In this document: piece by piece, positions 27,798-36,905 of the stretch
Position numbering within the stretch: position 1 is the first letter of the stretch
How the letters are laid out: each line of letters begins with the position of its first letter
NCBI RefSeq assembly: GCF_006334915.2
Contig: NZ_VDMA02000005.1
Coordinates: 62,001 to 126,000, forward strand
From: Microbispora catharanthi
GTDB lineage: Bacteria; Actinomycetota; Actinomycetes; Streptosporangiales; Streptosporangiaceae
Length of the DNA: 64,000 bases
Direction of reading: 5' to 3'
Position numbers and translations under genes: made by a program
Notes under the pieces: model-generated
What the model saw: the letters and a program-made list of their open reading frames with translations, nothing else
The model's database searches: none
What the model was told of the DNA's origin: nothing

Positions 27798-28439
27798 ATG
27801 ACCGCCGTAGCATGGGTGGCCGTCGTGATCGTCGCCGTGCTGGTGATCCTGGCAGTCGGCTACCTTGTGTCGGCACGCAACCGCCGGCGCCACCTGCAGG
27901 ACCGTTTCGGGCCCGAGTACGAACGGACGGTGCGGGAGAGCGACAGCCGTAAAGAGGCCGAGCAGGAACTGCTCGCCCGCGAGGAGCGCCACGCCAAGCT
28001 GGACATCCGCCCGCTCGACCCGCAGACCCGGGAACAATACGCGAGGAAGTGGGCCGAGGTGCAGGAGCGCTTTGTAGACGCTCCCGGCTTCGCCGTGACC
28101 GAGGCGGACGCGCTGGTCACCGCGGTGATGGCCGAGCGCGGCTATCCCACGGACGAGTTCGAGCAGCGTCTGAGCGACCTGTCGGTGGCCCACGCCGCCA
28201 CGCTCGACCACTACCGCAATGCCCACGACATCAGCAGCCGCGCCGCCCGGCAGGAGGCCACCACGGAGGAACTCCGCCAGGCGATGGTCCACTACCGCGC
28301 GCTGTTCCAGGAGCTTCTCGGCGACGGCGCCGACGTTGCTCTGCACGACCACGTCAACGGTGCCGCGTACACCACCGACGGCTACGACGGCGCCTCCATG
28401 ACCGGCCACCACGCGCACGTACGGAAGGCGGGGCGATGA
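27798..28439 (+). CDS. Membrane-anchored hypothetical protein with FVDxP/ADALV domain
   Basis: A 213-residue protein with one N-terminal membrane span (VAWVAVVIVAVLVILAVGYL, about 4-24) followed by RNRRRHLQDRFGPEYE. The cytoplasmic part has a helical domain (KWAEVQERFVDAPGFAVTEA, then DALVTAVMAERGYP) that recurs in the next gene. A His-containing tail ends the protein. This architecture is common in actinomycetes but has no known function. It is preceded by CTGGAGGCAG, and its stop overlaps the next start (ATGA), so the pair is co-translated. Confidence 0.78.
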   Translation: MTAVAWVAVVIVAVLVILAVGYLVSARNRRRHLQDRFGPEYERTVRESDSRKEAEQELLAREERHAKLDIRPLDPQTREQYARKWAEVQERFVDAPGFAVTEADALVTAVMAERGYPTDEFEQRLSDLSVAHAATLDHYRNAHDISSRAARQEATTEELRQAMVHYRALFQELLGDGADVALHDHVNGAAYTTDGYDGASMTGHHAHVRKAGR

Positions 28440-29311
28440 CCATGCGGACGAACAGGTACGACGAGCGCGACAACGTCGCCGAGCAGCCGACTCCCGAGAC
28501 CCCCGAGCCCCTCGAGGAGGAGGCACGCAGAGAGAGGGCTGTCGCGGACGCCGGGCGGGACGAGCACGAGGGTCCCGGTCCGGTCTACTCCCCCAGCGAC
28601 GCGTACACCGCCGGCTACGCGGACGGCACGGCACGCGACGCCGGCGACCGCGCGTACCCGCGGGACACGACACCGGAAACCGGCGGTGACGCGCAGACGG
28701 ACGGGACGACCGACGCGGACGGCGACGGCTCCCGCTTCCGCCAGCCCTACGGCCAGGCGGGCGACGACGTCCTCACGTCGCCCCAGACCGGAGGCAGGCA
28801 CACGGCCGAGGGCGACCGCCTCGTCGCGGGCGGCCGTACGGACGACTACACCGAGCCCGGCACCCAGGCGGGTCCGTCCGGCGACGCCACGACCGGCGCG
28901 TACGACACCTACGACGACGACGCGCACCGCGACGCTGAGACGGACGGCACCGGATATGCCGAGGACCGCGCGACCGCCGGCGACGCCACTACGGCCGCCG
29001 CTACCGGCGCCACCGTCGACGGCCCGGTGGCCTACCCCGTTTCGACCACCACCGCCGCCTCCGGCGCGGCGTCCGTCCTGGACGAGGCGCTGGACAGCCG
29101 GTGGCGCGAGATCAAGACGGGCTTCGTCGACGATCCCCGTCAGTCGGTCGAGCAGGCGGACGCGCTCGTGGAGGAGGCCCTGTCGGCCCTCACCAGCCGC
29201 CGGCAGGCGCTGCTCGACCAGTGGAAGGACAACGAGCGGGGCGACACCGAGGCGCTGCGCCTGGCCCTGCACGAGTACCACGCGTTACTGGCCCACCTGA
29301 CCCGGAAGTGA
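28436..29311 (+). CDS. Acidic disordered hypothetical protein with FVDxP/ADALV C-terminal domain
   Basis: A 291-residue protein starting at the ATG that overlaps the previous stop. The first 200 residues are rich in Asp, Thr, Gly and Glu and likely disordered (for example YTAGYADGTARDAGDRAY). The last 85 residues (DSRWREIKTGFVDDPRQSVE, QADALVEEALSALTSRRQAL, LRLALHEYHALLAHL) repeat the domain of the upstream membrane protein. It has no signal peptide. A paired membrane and soluble partner arrangement is suggested by the shared domain and the overlap. Function is unknown. Confidence 0.78.
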   Translation: MTMRTNRYDERDNVAEQPTPETPEPLEEEARRERAVADAGRDEHEGPGPVYSPSDAYTAGYADGTARDAGDRAYPRDTTPETGGDAQTDGTTDADGDGSRFRQPYGQAGDDVLTSPQTGGRHTAEGDRLVAGGRTDDYTEPGTQAGPSGDATTGAYDTYDDDAHRDAETDGTGYAEDRATAGDATTAAATGATVDGPVAYPVSTTTAASGAASVLDEALDSRWREIKTGFVDDPRQSVEQADALVEEALSALTSRRQALLDQWKDNERGDTEALRLALHEYHALLAHLTRK

Positions 29312-29318
29312 GGTAACA

Positions 29319-29513
29319 ATGCTCGCCATCGCCGCGGCGGTCGTCTTCGGGATCGCCTTCCTCCTCGACCTTCTCAACGCGAGCATCGGCATCGGCCTGA
29401 CCGCGCTGCTCGCCCTCGGTCTGTGCCTGCTGTCTCTGCACCAGGCCGGCGTCGGCACCGCCGGGGTGAACTCCTGGCGCGGCGGCTGGCGCGGCGGACG
29501 CGTCCGTCGCTGA
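29319..29513 (+). CDS. Small two-span membrane protein
   Basis: A 64-residue protein with two hydrophobic segments (IAAAVVFGIAFLLDLL and LTALLALGLCLLSLHQAG) and a basic Gly/Arg/Trp tail (WRGGWRGGRVRR). It begins 8 bases after the acidic protein, preceded by GAGGTAAC, so it closes a three-gene operon. It is too short for a confident family assignment. Similar small envelope proteins occur widely in actinomycetes. Confidence 0.65.
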   Translation: MLAIAAAVVFGIAFLLDLLNASIGIGLTALLALGLCLLSLHQAGVGTAGVNSWRGGWRGGRVRR

Positions 29514-29564
29514 CCCCGCGACCCGAACGTCTCCCCCGGAAAACACCATTCCTGAAAACGCGAA

Positions 29565-29599
29565 GCGGTCTCGTGGGAGCACACCTCCCGCGAGACCGC
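29565..29599. terminator. Strong 15-bp hairpin, probable terminator
   Basis: GCGGTCTCGTGGGAG (29565-29579) pairs with CTCCCGCGAGACCGC (29585-29599), one mismatch, loop CACAC. It lies 50 bases after the small membrane-protein gene and immediately before the CCGTATAA repeats. There is no T tract, as is common for actinomycete terminators. Confidence 0.65.
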
Positions 29600-29602
29600 A
29601 GA

Positions 29603-29639
29603 ACCGTATAACCGTATAACCGTATAAACCGTATAACCG
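29603..29639 (+). repeat. CCGTATAA short tandem repeat
   Basis: Four near-perfect head-to-tail copies of CCGTATAA, the third carrying one extra A. The array lies between the hairpin at 29.57 kb and the CBS-protein gene at 29.68 kb. It is strikingly AT-rich for this genome. It could be a regulator-binding array, a slippage-prone promoter spacer or a chance microsatellite. Confidence 0.85.
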
Positions 29640-29676
29640 CAAGAATCCGCCCCACCGGCCCCCTCAGGAGACCGAG

Positions 29677-30138
29677 ATGCCCCACAAGGTGGAAGAGGTC
29701 ATGACGCGCGATCCGGTCACGCTGCCGGAGGAGGCCCCGGTGGTCAAGGCCGCCAAGCTGATGCGCGACCGCGGGATCGGCGACGTGCTGGTGATCGGCG
29801 ACGGCCGGCTGTGCGGGCTGGTGACCGACCGGGACATCGTCGTACGCGCGGTCGCGGAGGGCAGGGACCTCGCCACCACCCCGCTGGCGACACTGTGCAC
29901 CTGCGACGTGGTGACCGTCGGCCCCGACCAGGACGTGGCCGAGGCGGCGCGGCTGATGCGCGAGAAGGACGTGCACCAGCTTCCGGTGGTCGTGGACGGC
30001 CGCCCGGTCGGCGTCGTCGCCCTTGCCGACCTCACCCCGGACCTCACGCGCGACCTCACCCCCGGCCACGCCTCCGATCCCGCCATCGGCGGGATCGATC
30101 CCGAGCACGCATCCGGCCGCGCCCCCGCCCCGGCCTGA
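29677..30138 (+). CDS. CBS-domain pair protein
   Basis: A 153-residue protein of two CBS domains. The first is at about 5-60 (VEEVMTRDPVTLPEEAPVVK, then GIGDVLVIGDGRLCGLVTDR) and the second at about 70-125 (DVVTVGPDQDVAEAARLMRE, then HQLPVVVDGRPVGVVALADL). A Pro/Ala tail follows. CBS pairs bind adenine nucleotides and act as energy sensors or as hypoxia/stress proteins in actinobacteria. CAGGAGACCGAG precedes the ATG. A second protein of the same type lies at 58.5 kb. Confidence 0.88.
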   Translation: MPHKVEEVMTRDPVTLPEEAPVVKAAKLMRDRGIGDVLVIGDGRLCGLVTDRDIVVRAVAEGRDLATTPLATLCTCDVVTVGPDQDVAEAARLMREKDVHQLPVVVDGRPVGVVALADLTPDLTRDLTPGHASDPAIGGIDPEHASGRAPAPA

Positions 30139-30175
30139 CGGCCCGCGTACGCCCCCGCCTGACGGCCCGCGTACG
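30133..30175. repeat. 24-base direct repeat after the CBS gene
   Basis: GCCTGACGGCCCGCGTACG occurs at 30133-30151 and again at 30157-30175, a 24-base period. The first copy includes the CBS-protein stop codon. It is most likely a local duplication. Confidence 0.75.
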
Positions 30176-30314
30176 GCCCTGCCACCCGCGCAGGAGGGCG
30201 GACGCCGGTGCCCTGTTCGCTCCTGCTGAAAATCACGGGTGAGTGAGCTAGCTGCTCATATAGCGTGTTCCGCATGATTTTGCCCTCCCCGCGACGCTCC
30301 CCTGGACCCCGGCC

Positions 30315-32048
30315 GTGCTGAGCCGCCTGCTCCGCACGTATCTGCGGCCCTACTCGCCCGCGCTCACGGCGGTGGTGCTGTTCCAGCTCGTCGGCACCAT
30401 CGCCTCCCTGTACCTGCCCAGCCTGAACGCCGACATCATCGACCAGGGGGTGGCCACCGGCGACACCGGCTACATCCTGACCACCGGCGGCTGGATGCTG
30501 ACCGTGTCCCTCGTGCAGATCGCCTGCTCGATCGCGGCGGTCTATCACGGTGCCCGGGTGGCGGCGGGGTTCGGCCGGGACGTCCGGTCGGCGGTCTTCC
30601 ACCGCGTGAGCGGGTTCTCCCAGCGGGAGGTCGCCGAGTTCGGGGCTCCGTCGCTGATCACCCGCAACACCAACGACGTGCAGCAGATCCAGATGCTCGT
30701 GGTGATGACCTGCACGATGCTGGTCGCGGCGCCCATCATGGGGGTCGGCGGCATCATCATGGCCCTGCGTCAGGACGTCGGGCTGTCGTGGCTCATGCTG
30801 GTCTGCGTCCCGGTGCTGCTGGTCTCGATCGGGCTGATCGTCTTCCGCATGGTCCCGCAGTTCCGCGCCATGCAGACCCGCATCGACGTGGTGAACCAGG
30901 TGCTCCGCGAGCAGCTTTCCGGCATCCGCGTGGTGCGGGCCTTCGTCCGGGAGCGTGAGGAGACCCGCCGGTTCGCGCAGGCGAACGACGAGCTGACCGG
31001 GACGGCGCTGCGCGTCGGGCGGCTGACCGCGCTCATCTTCCCCACCGTGATGCTGATCCTCAACGCCTCCAGCGTCGCCGTGCTGTGGTTCGGCGCCGCC
31101 CGGGTGGACAGCGGTGAGATGCAGGTGGGCGCCCTCACGGCGTTCCTCATGTACCTGATGCAGATCCTCATGTCGATGATGATGGCCACCTTCATCTCGA
31201 TCATGATCCCGCGCGCCGCGGTCTGCGCGGAGCGCATCGCCGAGGTGCTGGACACCGAGTCGTCGGTGCGCCCGCCCGAGCAGCCCGTACGGCAGGTGGA
31301 CCGCCGGGCCGAGCTGGAGCTGCGTGACGTCGAGTTCCGCTATCCGGGCGCGGAGGCGCCGGTGTTGTCCGGTGTCTCCCTCCGCGTGGCCGCGGGACAG
31401 ACCACCGCGGTCATCGGCAGCACCGGGTCGGGGAAGACGACCCTGGTCTCCCTGGTGCCCCGGCTGTTCGACGCGACGTCCGGCGCCGTGCTGATCGACG
31501 GTGCCGACGTACGCGACCTCGACCCCCAGATGCTCTGGACGCGCATCGGCCTGGTGCCGCAGAAGCCGTATCTGTTCACCGGCACCGTGGCGAGCAATCT
31601 GCGGTACGGCAACCCGGCCGCCACCGACGAGGAGCTGTGGGAGGCGCTGGAGATCGCCCAGGCCCGCGACTTCGTCGAGGCGATGCCCGAGGGCCTGCAG
31701 GCGCCGATCTCCCAGGGCGGCACCAACGTGTCCGGCGGGCAGCGCCAGCGCCTGTCCATCGCCCGCGCGCTGGTCGCCAAACCCGAGATCTATCTGTTCG
31801 ACGACTCGTTCTCGGCACTCGACCTCACCACCGACGCCAGGCTGCGCGCCGCGCTGCGCCCGTACACGGCCGACGCCGCCGTGGTGATCGTCGCCCAGCG
31901 CGTCTCCACCATCGCCGACGCCGACCAGATCGTCGTCCTGGACGACGGCGTCGTCGTCGGCATCGGCACCCATGACGAGCTGCTCGGCACCTGCCCGACG
32001 TACGTCGAGATCGTCGAGTCCCAACTGACCGCGGGGAGTGCGGTATGA
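30315..32048 (+). CDS. ABC exporter half-transporter, permease plus ATPase, degenerate-site subunit
   Basis: A 577-residue type IV (multidrug/lipid) exporter half starting at GTG 30315. Six transmembrane helices span about 15-310 with the coupling segment [17 protein letters not shown]. The ATPase domain has Walker [10 protein letters not shown], the Q-loop in [13 protein letters not shown], signature [10 protein letters not shown] and Walker [13 protein letters not shown]. The residue after the Walker B Asp is Asp, not the catalytic Glu, marking the degenerate half of a heterodimer. The ATG of the partner overlaps its stop. Substrate unknown; drug or lipid export is typical. Confidence 0.93.
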   Translation: MLSRLLRTYLRPYSPALTAVVLFQLVGTIASLYLPSLNADIIDQGVATGDTGYILTTGGWMLTVSLVQIACSIAAVYHGARVAAGFGRDVRSAVFHRVSGFSQREVAEFGAPSLITRNTNDVQQIQMLVVMTCTMLVAAPIMGVGGIIMALRQDVGLSWLMLVCVPVLLVSIGLIVFRMVPQFRAMQTRIDVVNQVLREQLSGIRVVRAFVREREETRRFAQANDELTGTALRVGRLTALIFPTVMLILNASSVAVLWFGAARVDSGEMQVGALTAFLMYLMQILMSMMMATFISIMIPRAAVCAERIAEVLDTESSVRPPEQPVRQVDRRAELELRDVEFRYPGAEAPVLSGVSLRVAAGQTTAVIGSTGSGKTTLVSLVPRLFDATSGAVLIDGADVRDLDPQMLWTRIGLVPQKPYLFTGTVASNLRYGNPAATDEELWEALEIAQARDFVEAMPEGLQAPISQGGTNVSGGQRQRLSIARALVAKPEIYLFDDSFSALDLTTDARLRAALRPYTADAAVVIVAQRVSTIADADQIVVLDDGVVVGIGTHDELLGTCPTYVEIVESQLTAGSAV

Positions 32049-34042
32049 GCGACCGGCCCACGGCACGGCCCACAGCACCGGCGCGACCGCGGCCCGCCGG
32101 AGGCGGCGGTTTCGGGCCCTTCGGCGGCGGGCAGATGCCGGCGGAGAAGTCGATGAACTTCGGCCCCTCCGTCCGGCGGCTACTGCGCCGGTTGAGCCCG
32201 GAACGGCCGAGGATCCTGGCCGTGATCGGCCTCGCCGTGATCAGCGTGGTGTTCTCCGTCATCGGGCCGAAGCTGCTCGGCCGCGCGACCGACGTGATCT
32301 TCAGTGGCGTGATCGGCGGGCGGCTGCCCGCGGGAACGACCAAGGAGCAGGCCGTGCAGGGCCTGCGCGCCTCGGGCCACGGCGACTTCGCCGACATGCT
32401 CTCAGGGATGGACGTCGTTCCCGGTCACGGCATCGACTTCGGCGCGCTGGCCACGGTCCTGGCCTGGGTGCTGGGGCTGTATGTCGCGGCGTCGCTGTTC
32501 ATGTGGCTGCAGGGCCGGCTGCTCAACGACGTGACGCAGCGCACGGTGTTCCGCCTCCGGGCCGACGTCGAGGACAAACTGCACCGGCTCCCGCTGAAGT
32601 TCTTCGACGGCCAGCCGCGCGGCGAGCTGCTCAGCCGGGTCACCAACGACATCGACAACGTGTCCCAGACCCTGCAGCAGACGCTGAGCCAGCTGCTGAG
32701 CTCGCTGCTCACCGTGATCGGCGTGCTGGTCATGATGTTCGTGATCTCGCCGCTGCTCGCGGTGATCGCGCTGGTGACGATCCCGGTCACGATGATCGTC
32801 ACCGGGCAGATCGCCAAGCGCTCACAGAAGCAGTTCGTCGCCCAGTGGGCCCACACCGGCACGCTGAACGCCCACATCGAGGAGGCGTTCACCGGTCACG
32901 AGCTCGTGAAGGTCTTCGGGCGGGGCCCGGAGGTCGAGCAGGTGTTCCGGGAGCGGAACGAGGCTCTGTACAAGGCGAGCTTCGGCGCGCAGTTCATCTC
33001 CGGGATCATCATGCCGGCGATGATGTTCATCGGGAACCTCAACTACGTCGCCATCGCGGTCGTCGGCGCCGTACGGGTGGCCAACGGGTCGATGAGCCTG
33101 GGCGACGTCCAGGCGTTCATCCAGTACTCCCGGCAGTTCACCCAGCCGCTGACCCAGGTCGCCTCGATGGCCAACCTGCTGCAGTCGGGGGTGGCCTCAG
33201 CCGAGCGGGTCTTCGAGCTGCTGGACGCCGAGGAGCAGATGCCCGACCCCGCCGACCCGGTGCTGCCCGCCGCCCGGCGGGGGCGCGTCGAGTTCGAGCA
33301 CGTGTCCTTCAGGTACGACCCCGAGCAGCCCCTCATCGAGGACCTGTCTCTGGTGGCCGAACCCGGGCACACGATCGCGATCGTCGGCCCGACCGGCGCG
33401 GGGAAGACCACGCTGGTCAACCTGATCATGCGCTTCTACGAGCTGGACGCGGGCCGCATCACCCTCGACGGCGTCGACATCACGGCGATGCGCCGCGAGG
33501 ACCTGCGCTCCCAGATCGGCATGGTGCTCCAGGACACCTGGCTGTTCGGCGGGACGATCCGCGACAACATCGCCTACGGCAACCCCAGGGCCACCGAGGA
33601 GGAGATCCAGGCGGCGGCACGGGCGACGTACGTCGACCGGTTCGTCCGCACCCTTCCGGACGGGTACGACACCGTGATCGACGAGGAGGGCGGCAACATC
33701 AGCGCCGGCGAGAAGCAGCTGCTGACCATCGCCCGCGCCTTCCTCGCCAACCCGTCCCTGCTCATCCTGGACGAGGCGACCAGCTCGGTCGACACCCGCA
33801 CCGAGGTCCTGGTGCAGCACGCGATGGCCGCGCTGCGCAGCGACAGGACCAGCTTCGTCATCGCCCACCGGCTGTCCACCATCCGCGACGCCGACCTCAT
33901 CCTGGTGATGGAGGCCGGGAGCATCGTCGAGCACGGCACCCACGACGAACTGCTCGCCACCCGAGGCGCCTACCACCGGCTCTACTCGGCCCAATTCGCC
34001 GGTGCCCTGGCCGGCGACGACACCCCCACGGAAGTGGGCTGA
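32045..34042 (+). CDS. ABC exporter half-transporter, permease plus ATPase, catalytic subunit
   Basis: A 665-residue partner of the preceding ABC gene (ATGA overlap). A Pro/Gly-rich cytoplasmic leader ([15 protein letters not shown]) and six membrane spans to about residue 370 include a 50-residue extracytoplasmic insertion ([20 protein letters not shown]). The ATPase domain has Walker [10 protein letters not shown] and Walker [13 protein letters not shown] with the catalytic Glu. Its signature is [10 protein letters not shown] instead of LSGGQ. Pairing its good Walker motifs with the partner VSGGQ gives one working ATP site and one degenerate site. Same family as TM287/288 and BmrCD-like exporters. 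Confidence 0.93.
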   Translation: MSDRPTARPTAPARPRPAGGGGFGPFGGGQMPAEKSMNFGPSVRRLLRRLSPERPRILAVIGLAVISVVFSVIGPKLLGRATDVIFSGVIGGRLPAGTTKEQAVQGLRASGHGDFADMLSGMDVVPGHGIDFGALATVLAWVLGLYVAASLFMWLQGRLLNDVTQRTVFRLRADVEDKLHRLPLKFFDGQPRGELLSRVTNDIDNVSQTLQQTLSQLLSSLLTVIGVLVMMFVISPLLAVIALVTIPVTMIVTGQIAKRSQKQFVAQWAHTGTLNAHIEEAFTGHELVKVFGRGPEVEQVFRERNEALYKASFGAQFISGIIMPAMMFIGNLNYVAIAVVGAVRVANGSMSLGDVQAFIQYSRQFTQPLTQVASMANLLQSGVASAERVFELLDAEEQMPDPADPVLPAARRGRVEFEHVSFRYDPEQPLIEDLSLVAEPGHTIAIVGPTGAGKTTLVNLIMRFYELDAGRITLDGVDITAMRREDLRSQIGMVLQDTWLFGGTIRDNIAYGNPRATEEEIQAAARATYVDRFVRTLPDGYDTVIDEEGGNISAGEKQLLTIARAFLANPSLLILDEATSSVDTRTEVLVQHAMAALRSDRTSFVIAHRLSTIRDADLILVMEAGSIVEHGTHDELLATRGAYHRLYSAQFAGALAGDDTPTEVG

Positions 34043-34080
34043 GGAGTGCCGCGTGGCCTCGGGTCACGCGGCGCTCCCTC
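34041..34080. terminator. Bidirectional hairpin terminator between converging abc and ndh genes
   Basis: GGAGTGCCGCGTG pairs with CACGCGGCGCTCC with one G-U pair and a nine-base loop. It fills the 46-base gap between the ABC stop and the ndh stop and can serve both strands. Confidence 0.65.
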
Positions 34081-34088
34081 ACAGCGGG

Positions 34089-35387
34089 TCACGAGCGGGC
34101 GGACAGGGTGAACTCCTTGCGCGGCTCCTCGATGGCCCCCAGGGAGACGATCTCCCGGGGGAAGAACAGCCCGAGCGTCCAGTCCATGAGGATCCGGGTC
34201 TTCTTGTTGAAGGTCGGCATCCGCGTCAGGTGATAGGTGCGGTGCATCAACCAGGCGGGGAAGCCGCGAAGCTCCCGGCCGTAGATCTGCGCGACCCCCT
34301 TGTAGAGTCCCAGGCTCGCCACCGATCCCGCGTACTTGTGCCGGTACGGCCGCTGGGCCTCCCCCCGCAGCGCCGCGAGCAGGTTGTCGGCCAGCGTCTT
34401 GGCCTGCCGCACGGCGTGCTGGGCGTTGGGCGGGCAGAACTCGCCCGGCCGGGTGAGGTCGGGGACGGCGGCGGAGTCGCCCGCGGCGAAGGCGAAGTCG
34501 GTGCCGTGCACGCGCAGGTAGGGATCGACCCTGATCCTGCCCCTCTTGTCCAGCGGCAGGTCGCCCGCGCCGACCAGCGGGTTGGGCTTGACGCCCGCCG
34601 TCCAGACGAGGGTGTCGGCCTCGAACTCCTCGCCGTCGCTCAGCACGATGCGGCAGCCCTCCGCGGACTTCAGCAGCGTGCCCATGCGGATCTCGATGCC
34701 CCGCTCGCGCAGCTGCAGGGCCGTCCACTTGCCCATGTCGGGGCCCACCTCGGGCAGGATGCGGTCGGTGGCCTCGACGAGCATCCAGCGCATGTCCTCG
34801 CGACGCAGCCCGGCGAAATACTTGAGCGCGCCCGCCGCCATGTCCTCCAGCTCGGCCAGGGCCTCCACGCCGGCGTAGCCGCCGCCGACGAAGACGAAGG
34901 TGAGGGCCTTGCGGCGAACCTCCGGGTCCGGCGTGGACGCGGCGATGTCGAGGCGGCCGAGCACGTGGTTGCGCAGGGCGATGGCCTCTTCGATGGTCTT
35001 GAAGCCGATGCCGTACTCGGCCAGGCCGGGCACCGGAAGCAGCCGTGAGATCGAGCCCGGCGCGACGACCAGGTAGTCGTAGTCGATGGTGAGGTCGGGC
35101 CCCTCGTGCGGGGTGAACTCCGCCTTGCGGTCGCCCAGCCGCACCTGGGTGACCCGCCCGCTGAGGATCTGGCACTTGTTCAGCACCCGCCTGAGCGGGA
35201 CGACGACGTGCCGCGCCTCGATGTTCCCGGCCGCCGCCTCCGGCAGGAAGGGCTGGTAGGTCATGTAGGAGTCGAGGTCCGCGACGGTCACGAGTGCCTC
35301 GCCGCGGCGGAGCCTGCGTTGCAGGCGGAGTGCTGTGTACATGCCGACGTATCCGCCGCCGACGATCAGAATCCGTGGGACAGCCAT
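34089..35387 (-). CDS. ndh: Type II NADH:quinone oxidoreductase (NDH-2)
   Basis: A 432-residue flavoprotein. The FAD motif is ILIVGGGYVGMYTALRLQ (6-23), the NADH fold has FVFVGGGYAGVEALAELE, and FAFAAGDSAAVPD closes the FAD site. The segment CPPNAQHAVRQAKTLADNL (quinone side) is characteristic of NDH-2. The C-terminal amphipathic region (HRTYHLTRMPTFNKKTRIL, then WTLGLFFPRE) anchors it to the inner membrane face. It oxidises NADH to menaquinone without proton pumping. It starts 15 bases after the RsbW-like gene and may be part of the same transcript. Confidence 0.92.
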   Translation of the reverse strand: MAVPRILIVGGGYVGMYTALRLQRRLRRGEALVTVADLDSYMTYQPFLPEAAAGNIEARHVVVPLRRVLNKCQILSGRVTQVRLGDRKAEFTPHEGPDLTIDYDYLVVAPGSISRLLPVPGLAEYGIGFKTIEEAIALRNHVLGRLDIAASTPDPEVRRKALTFVFVGGGYAGVEALAELEDMAAGALKYFAGLRREDMRWMLVEATDRILPEVGPDMGKWTALQLRERGIEIRMGTLLKSAEGCRIVLSDGEEFEADTLVWTAGVKPNPLVGAGDLPLDKRGRIRVDPYLRVHGTDFAFAAGDSAAVPDLTRPGEFCPPNAQHAVRQAKTLADNLLAALRGEAQRPYRHKYAGSVASLGLYKGVAQIYGRELRGFPAWLMHRTYHLTRMPTFNKKTRILMDWTLGLFFPREIVSLGAIEEPRKEFTLSARS

Positions 35388-35402
35388 GGCTGTCCCCTAC
35401 CC

Positions 35403-35819
35403 CTACTCAAGGAGGAAACGCATCGTCACCGTGGTCCCCCTGGGACCGGTGGTGACCTGGAGGTCGTTGCTCAACATGCGCGCGACCCAGAGCCCCATGC
35501 CGCTGGTCGCGTCCTCCGGAGGCGGGTCGTGGCCCGGCTCGCCCTCAAGACGCCACTCCCGGCCGTCGTCGTGCACGGCGACCACCAGGGCCGGCCCCTC
35601 ACGCCAGATGCCCAGCCGCGCCTTCGTCGACCCGTGGGTGACCGCGTTGGTGGCGACCTCGTTGAGCGCGACGAGGAAGTCGCCGATCGCGTCCTCCCGC
35701 ATGTCGCGACGCAGCGCCTCGGCGGCGGCGAACTCCCGCAGATCGGGCAGATCGGCTAAGGAGAAGGCACGCTCCCTCGCCGCTCTGGTGACGTGCGCGG
35801 GAACGCCGTCATCTTTCAC
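35403..35819 (-). CDS. RsbW-like anti-sigma factor / serine kinase (HATPase)
   Basis: A 138-residue GHKL ATPase. The GTG at 35819 is chosen because GGGAGG precedes it by nine bases; the frame is open 36 codons further upstream but without homology. The N box is FLVALNEVATNAVTHG, the G1 region VAVHDDGRE and the G2 region SGMGLWVARMLSNDL. Such proteins bind a sigma factor of the SigB/F type and phosphorylate a STAS antagonist. The sigma gene lies 120 bases upstream on the same strand behind a hairpin, and a STAS gene is divergent at 36.9 kb, giving a complete partner switch. Confidence 0.83.
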   Translation of the reverse strand: MKDDGVPAHVTRAARERAFSLADLPDLREFAAAEALRRDMREDAIGDFLVALNEVATNAVTHGSTKARLGIWREGPALVVAVHDDGREWRLEGEPGHDPPPEDATSGMGLWVARMLSNDLQVTTGPRGTTVTMRFLLE

Positions 35820-35888
35820 CCGGTACACGCCTCCCGCCGGAAATTTGGCCGTCTCAGGATCTATGGGCTGTGGGCAGGACGAAGATAC

Positions 35889-35924
35889 CCCGGGACACCG
35901 CCTTGGCACAGACGGTGTCCCGGG
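35889..35924 (-). terminator. 12-bp perfect hairpin between sigma factor and anti-sigma gene
   Basis: CCCGGGACACCG (35889-35900) pairs perfectly with CGGTGTCCCGGG (35913-35924) around a 12-base loop. It begins 16 bases after the sigma-factor stop and ends 70 bases before the RsbW-like start. It would act as a terminator or attenuator that uncouples anti-sigma from sigma expression. Confidence 0.65.
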
Positions 35925-35939
35925 CATCGCCGCATCCTC

Positions 35940-36719
35940 TCATCCCGCGACGAGCTCCGCCCGGAGCTGGTCGAGGGTCTTGCGGAGGATCCGTGAGACG
36001 TGCATCTGCGATATGCCGAACTCCGCCGCGATCTCGGCCTGCGTCATGTTGCCGTAGAAGCGCAGCAGGAGGATGTTCTTCTCCCGCTCGGGGAGGAGGT
36101 CGATGAGAGGCTTCAGAGCCTCGGCGTCCACCAGGGTGTCGAGCGCGTCGTCCTCTTCGGGGATCACGTCGCCGAGGGCGGCGGCATCGTCGTCGGCCCC
36201 GATCGGCGCGTCCAGGGAGAGGGTGCTGTACGCCGCGGAGGCGTCCATGGTGAGGAGCATGTCCTCCTCGGACAGACCCATCTTCTTGGCGAGCTCGGCG
36301 ACGGTGGGGAACCGGCCCAGCTCCTGGGTCATGTCGGCGACGTGCCGGTTGAGCTCGGCCCGGCGCTCCTGGTAGAGGCGGGGCACCCGGACGGCCCAGG
36401 TGCGGTCCCGGAAGTGCCGCTTGACCTCGCCCGTCATGGTGACCATGGCGTATCCGCGGAAGCTGTGGCCCAGGGTGGGGTCGAAGCCGTTGATGGCCTT
36501 CATGAGGCCGACGTACGCGGCCTGGAGGAGGTCTTCCATCGGCTCGCCACGGTTGAGGTACCGCCGGGCGATGTCCCTCGCCATCGGACGGTGCATTTCT
36601 ACGATCTTCTCACGGAGGCGTTCCCGCCGCTCCTCGGACAGTCCGTCCTCGGCCAGCTCGGCCAGGAGCTCTTCGGCGGTCGGATTGCTGACGGTCTCTG
36701 CACGGACCTCGGCAGCCAT
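35940..36719 (-). CDS. SigB/SigF-family stress sigma factor
   Basis: A 259-residue group 3 sigma factor starting MAAEVRAETV at 36719, after GAGGGGAC. Region 2 has RRYLNRGEPMEDLLQAAYVG and FRGYAMVTMTGEVKRHFRD with RVPR. Region 3 has LGRFPTVAELAKKMGLSEED. Region 4 ends with LPEREKNILLLRFYGNMTQA, EIAAEFGISQMHVSRIL. This matches the actinobacterial SigB/F/G family that recognises GNNT-N14-16-GGGTA. Regulation by partner switching is indicated by the adjacent RsbW-like, STAS, PP2C-like and MEDS genes. It is the hub of the 35-41 kb block. Confidence 0.92.
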   Translation of the reverse strand: MAAEVRAETVSNPTAEELLAELAEDGLSEERRERLREKIVEMHRPMARDIARRYLNRGEPMEDLLQAAYVGLMKAINGFDPTLGHSFRGYAMVTMTGEVKRHFRDRTWAVRVPRLYQERRAELNRHVADMTQELGRFPTVAELAKKMGLSEEDMLLTMDASAAYSTLSLDAPIGADDDAAALGDVIPEEDDALDTLVDAEALKPLIDLLPEREKNILLLRFYGNMTQAEIAAEFGISQMHVSRILRKTLDQLRAELVAG

Positions 36720-36833
36720 CTGCGCAGTCCCCTCGTATTTTCTCGCGAGGGCGCCTACGCGCTGGGGTGACCACGCAGAAGGCACGCCTCGCTACAGTAT
36801 CGAGACGAGGCCCTCTGCTGGACCTCTGCTTCA

Positions 36834-36859
36834 GTATATTGCCCCAAAATCAGGAGTAT
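36834..36859 (+). promoter_or_regulatory. Sigma-B-like promoter candidate for the STAS gene
   Basis: GTAT (36834-36837), 16 bases, then GAGTAT (36854-36859). This matches the sigma-B pattern with one change (GGGTAT to GAGTAT), 46 bases before the STAS GTG. It would give feedback control of the antagonist. Confidence 0.3.
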
Positions 36860-36905
36860 CACCACCCCTTCGGCACCAGTAATGTTGCCGCAGAGGAGGC
36901 GCGAG

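Noticed and set aside
29603..29639. CCGTATAA repeats considered as a CRISPR array
   Set aside because: The units are 8 bases with no spacers and no cas genes; it is a simple tandem repeat.
35397..35421. Sigma-B-like sequence (GCGT-N15-GGGTAG) just before ndh
   Set aside because: The GGGTAG lies only 10 bases before the ATG and is better explained as part of the purine-rich ribosome-binding region and the RsbW-like stop.
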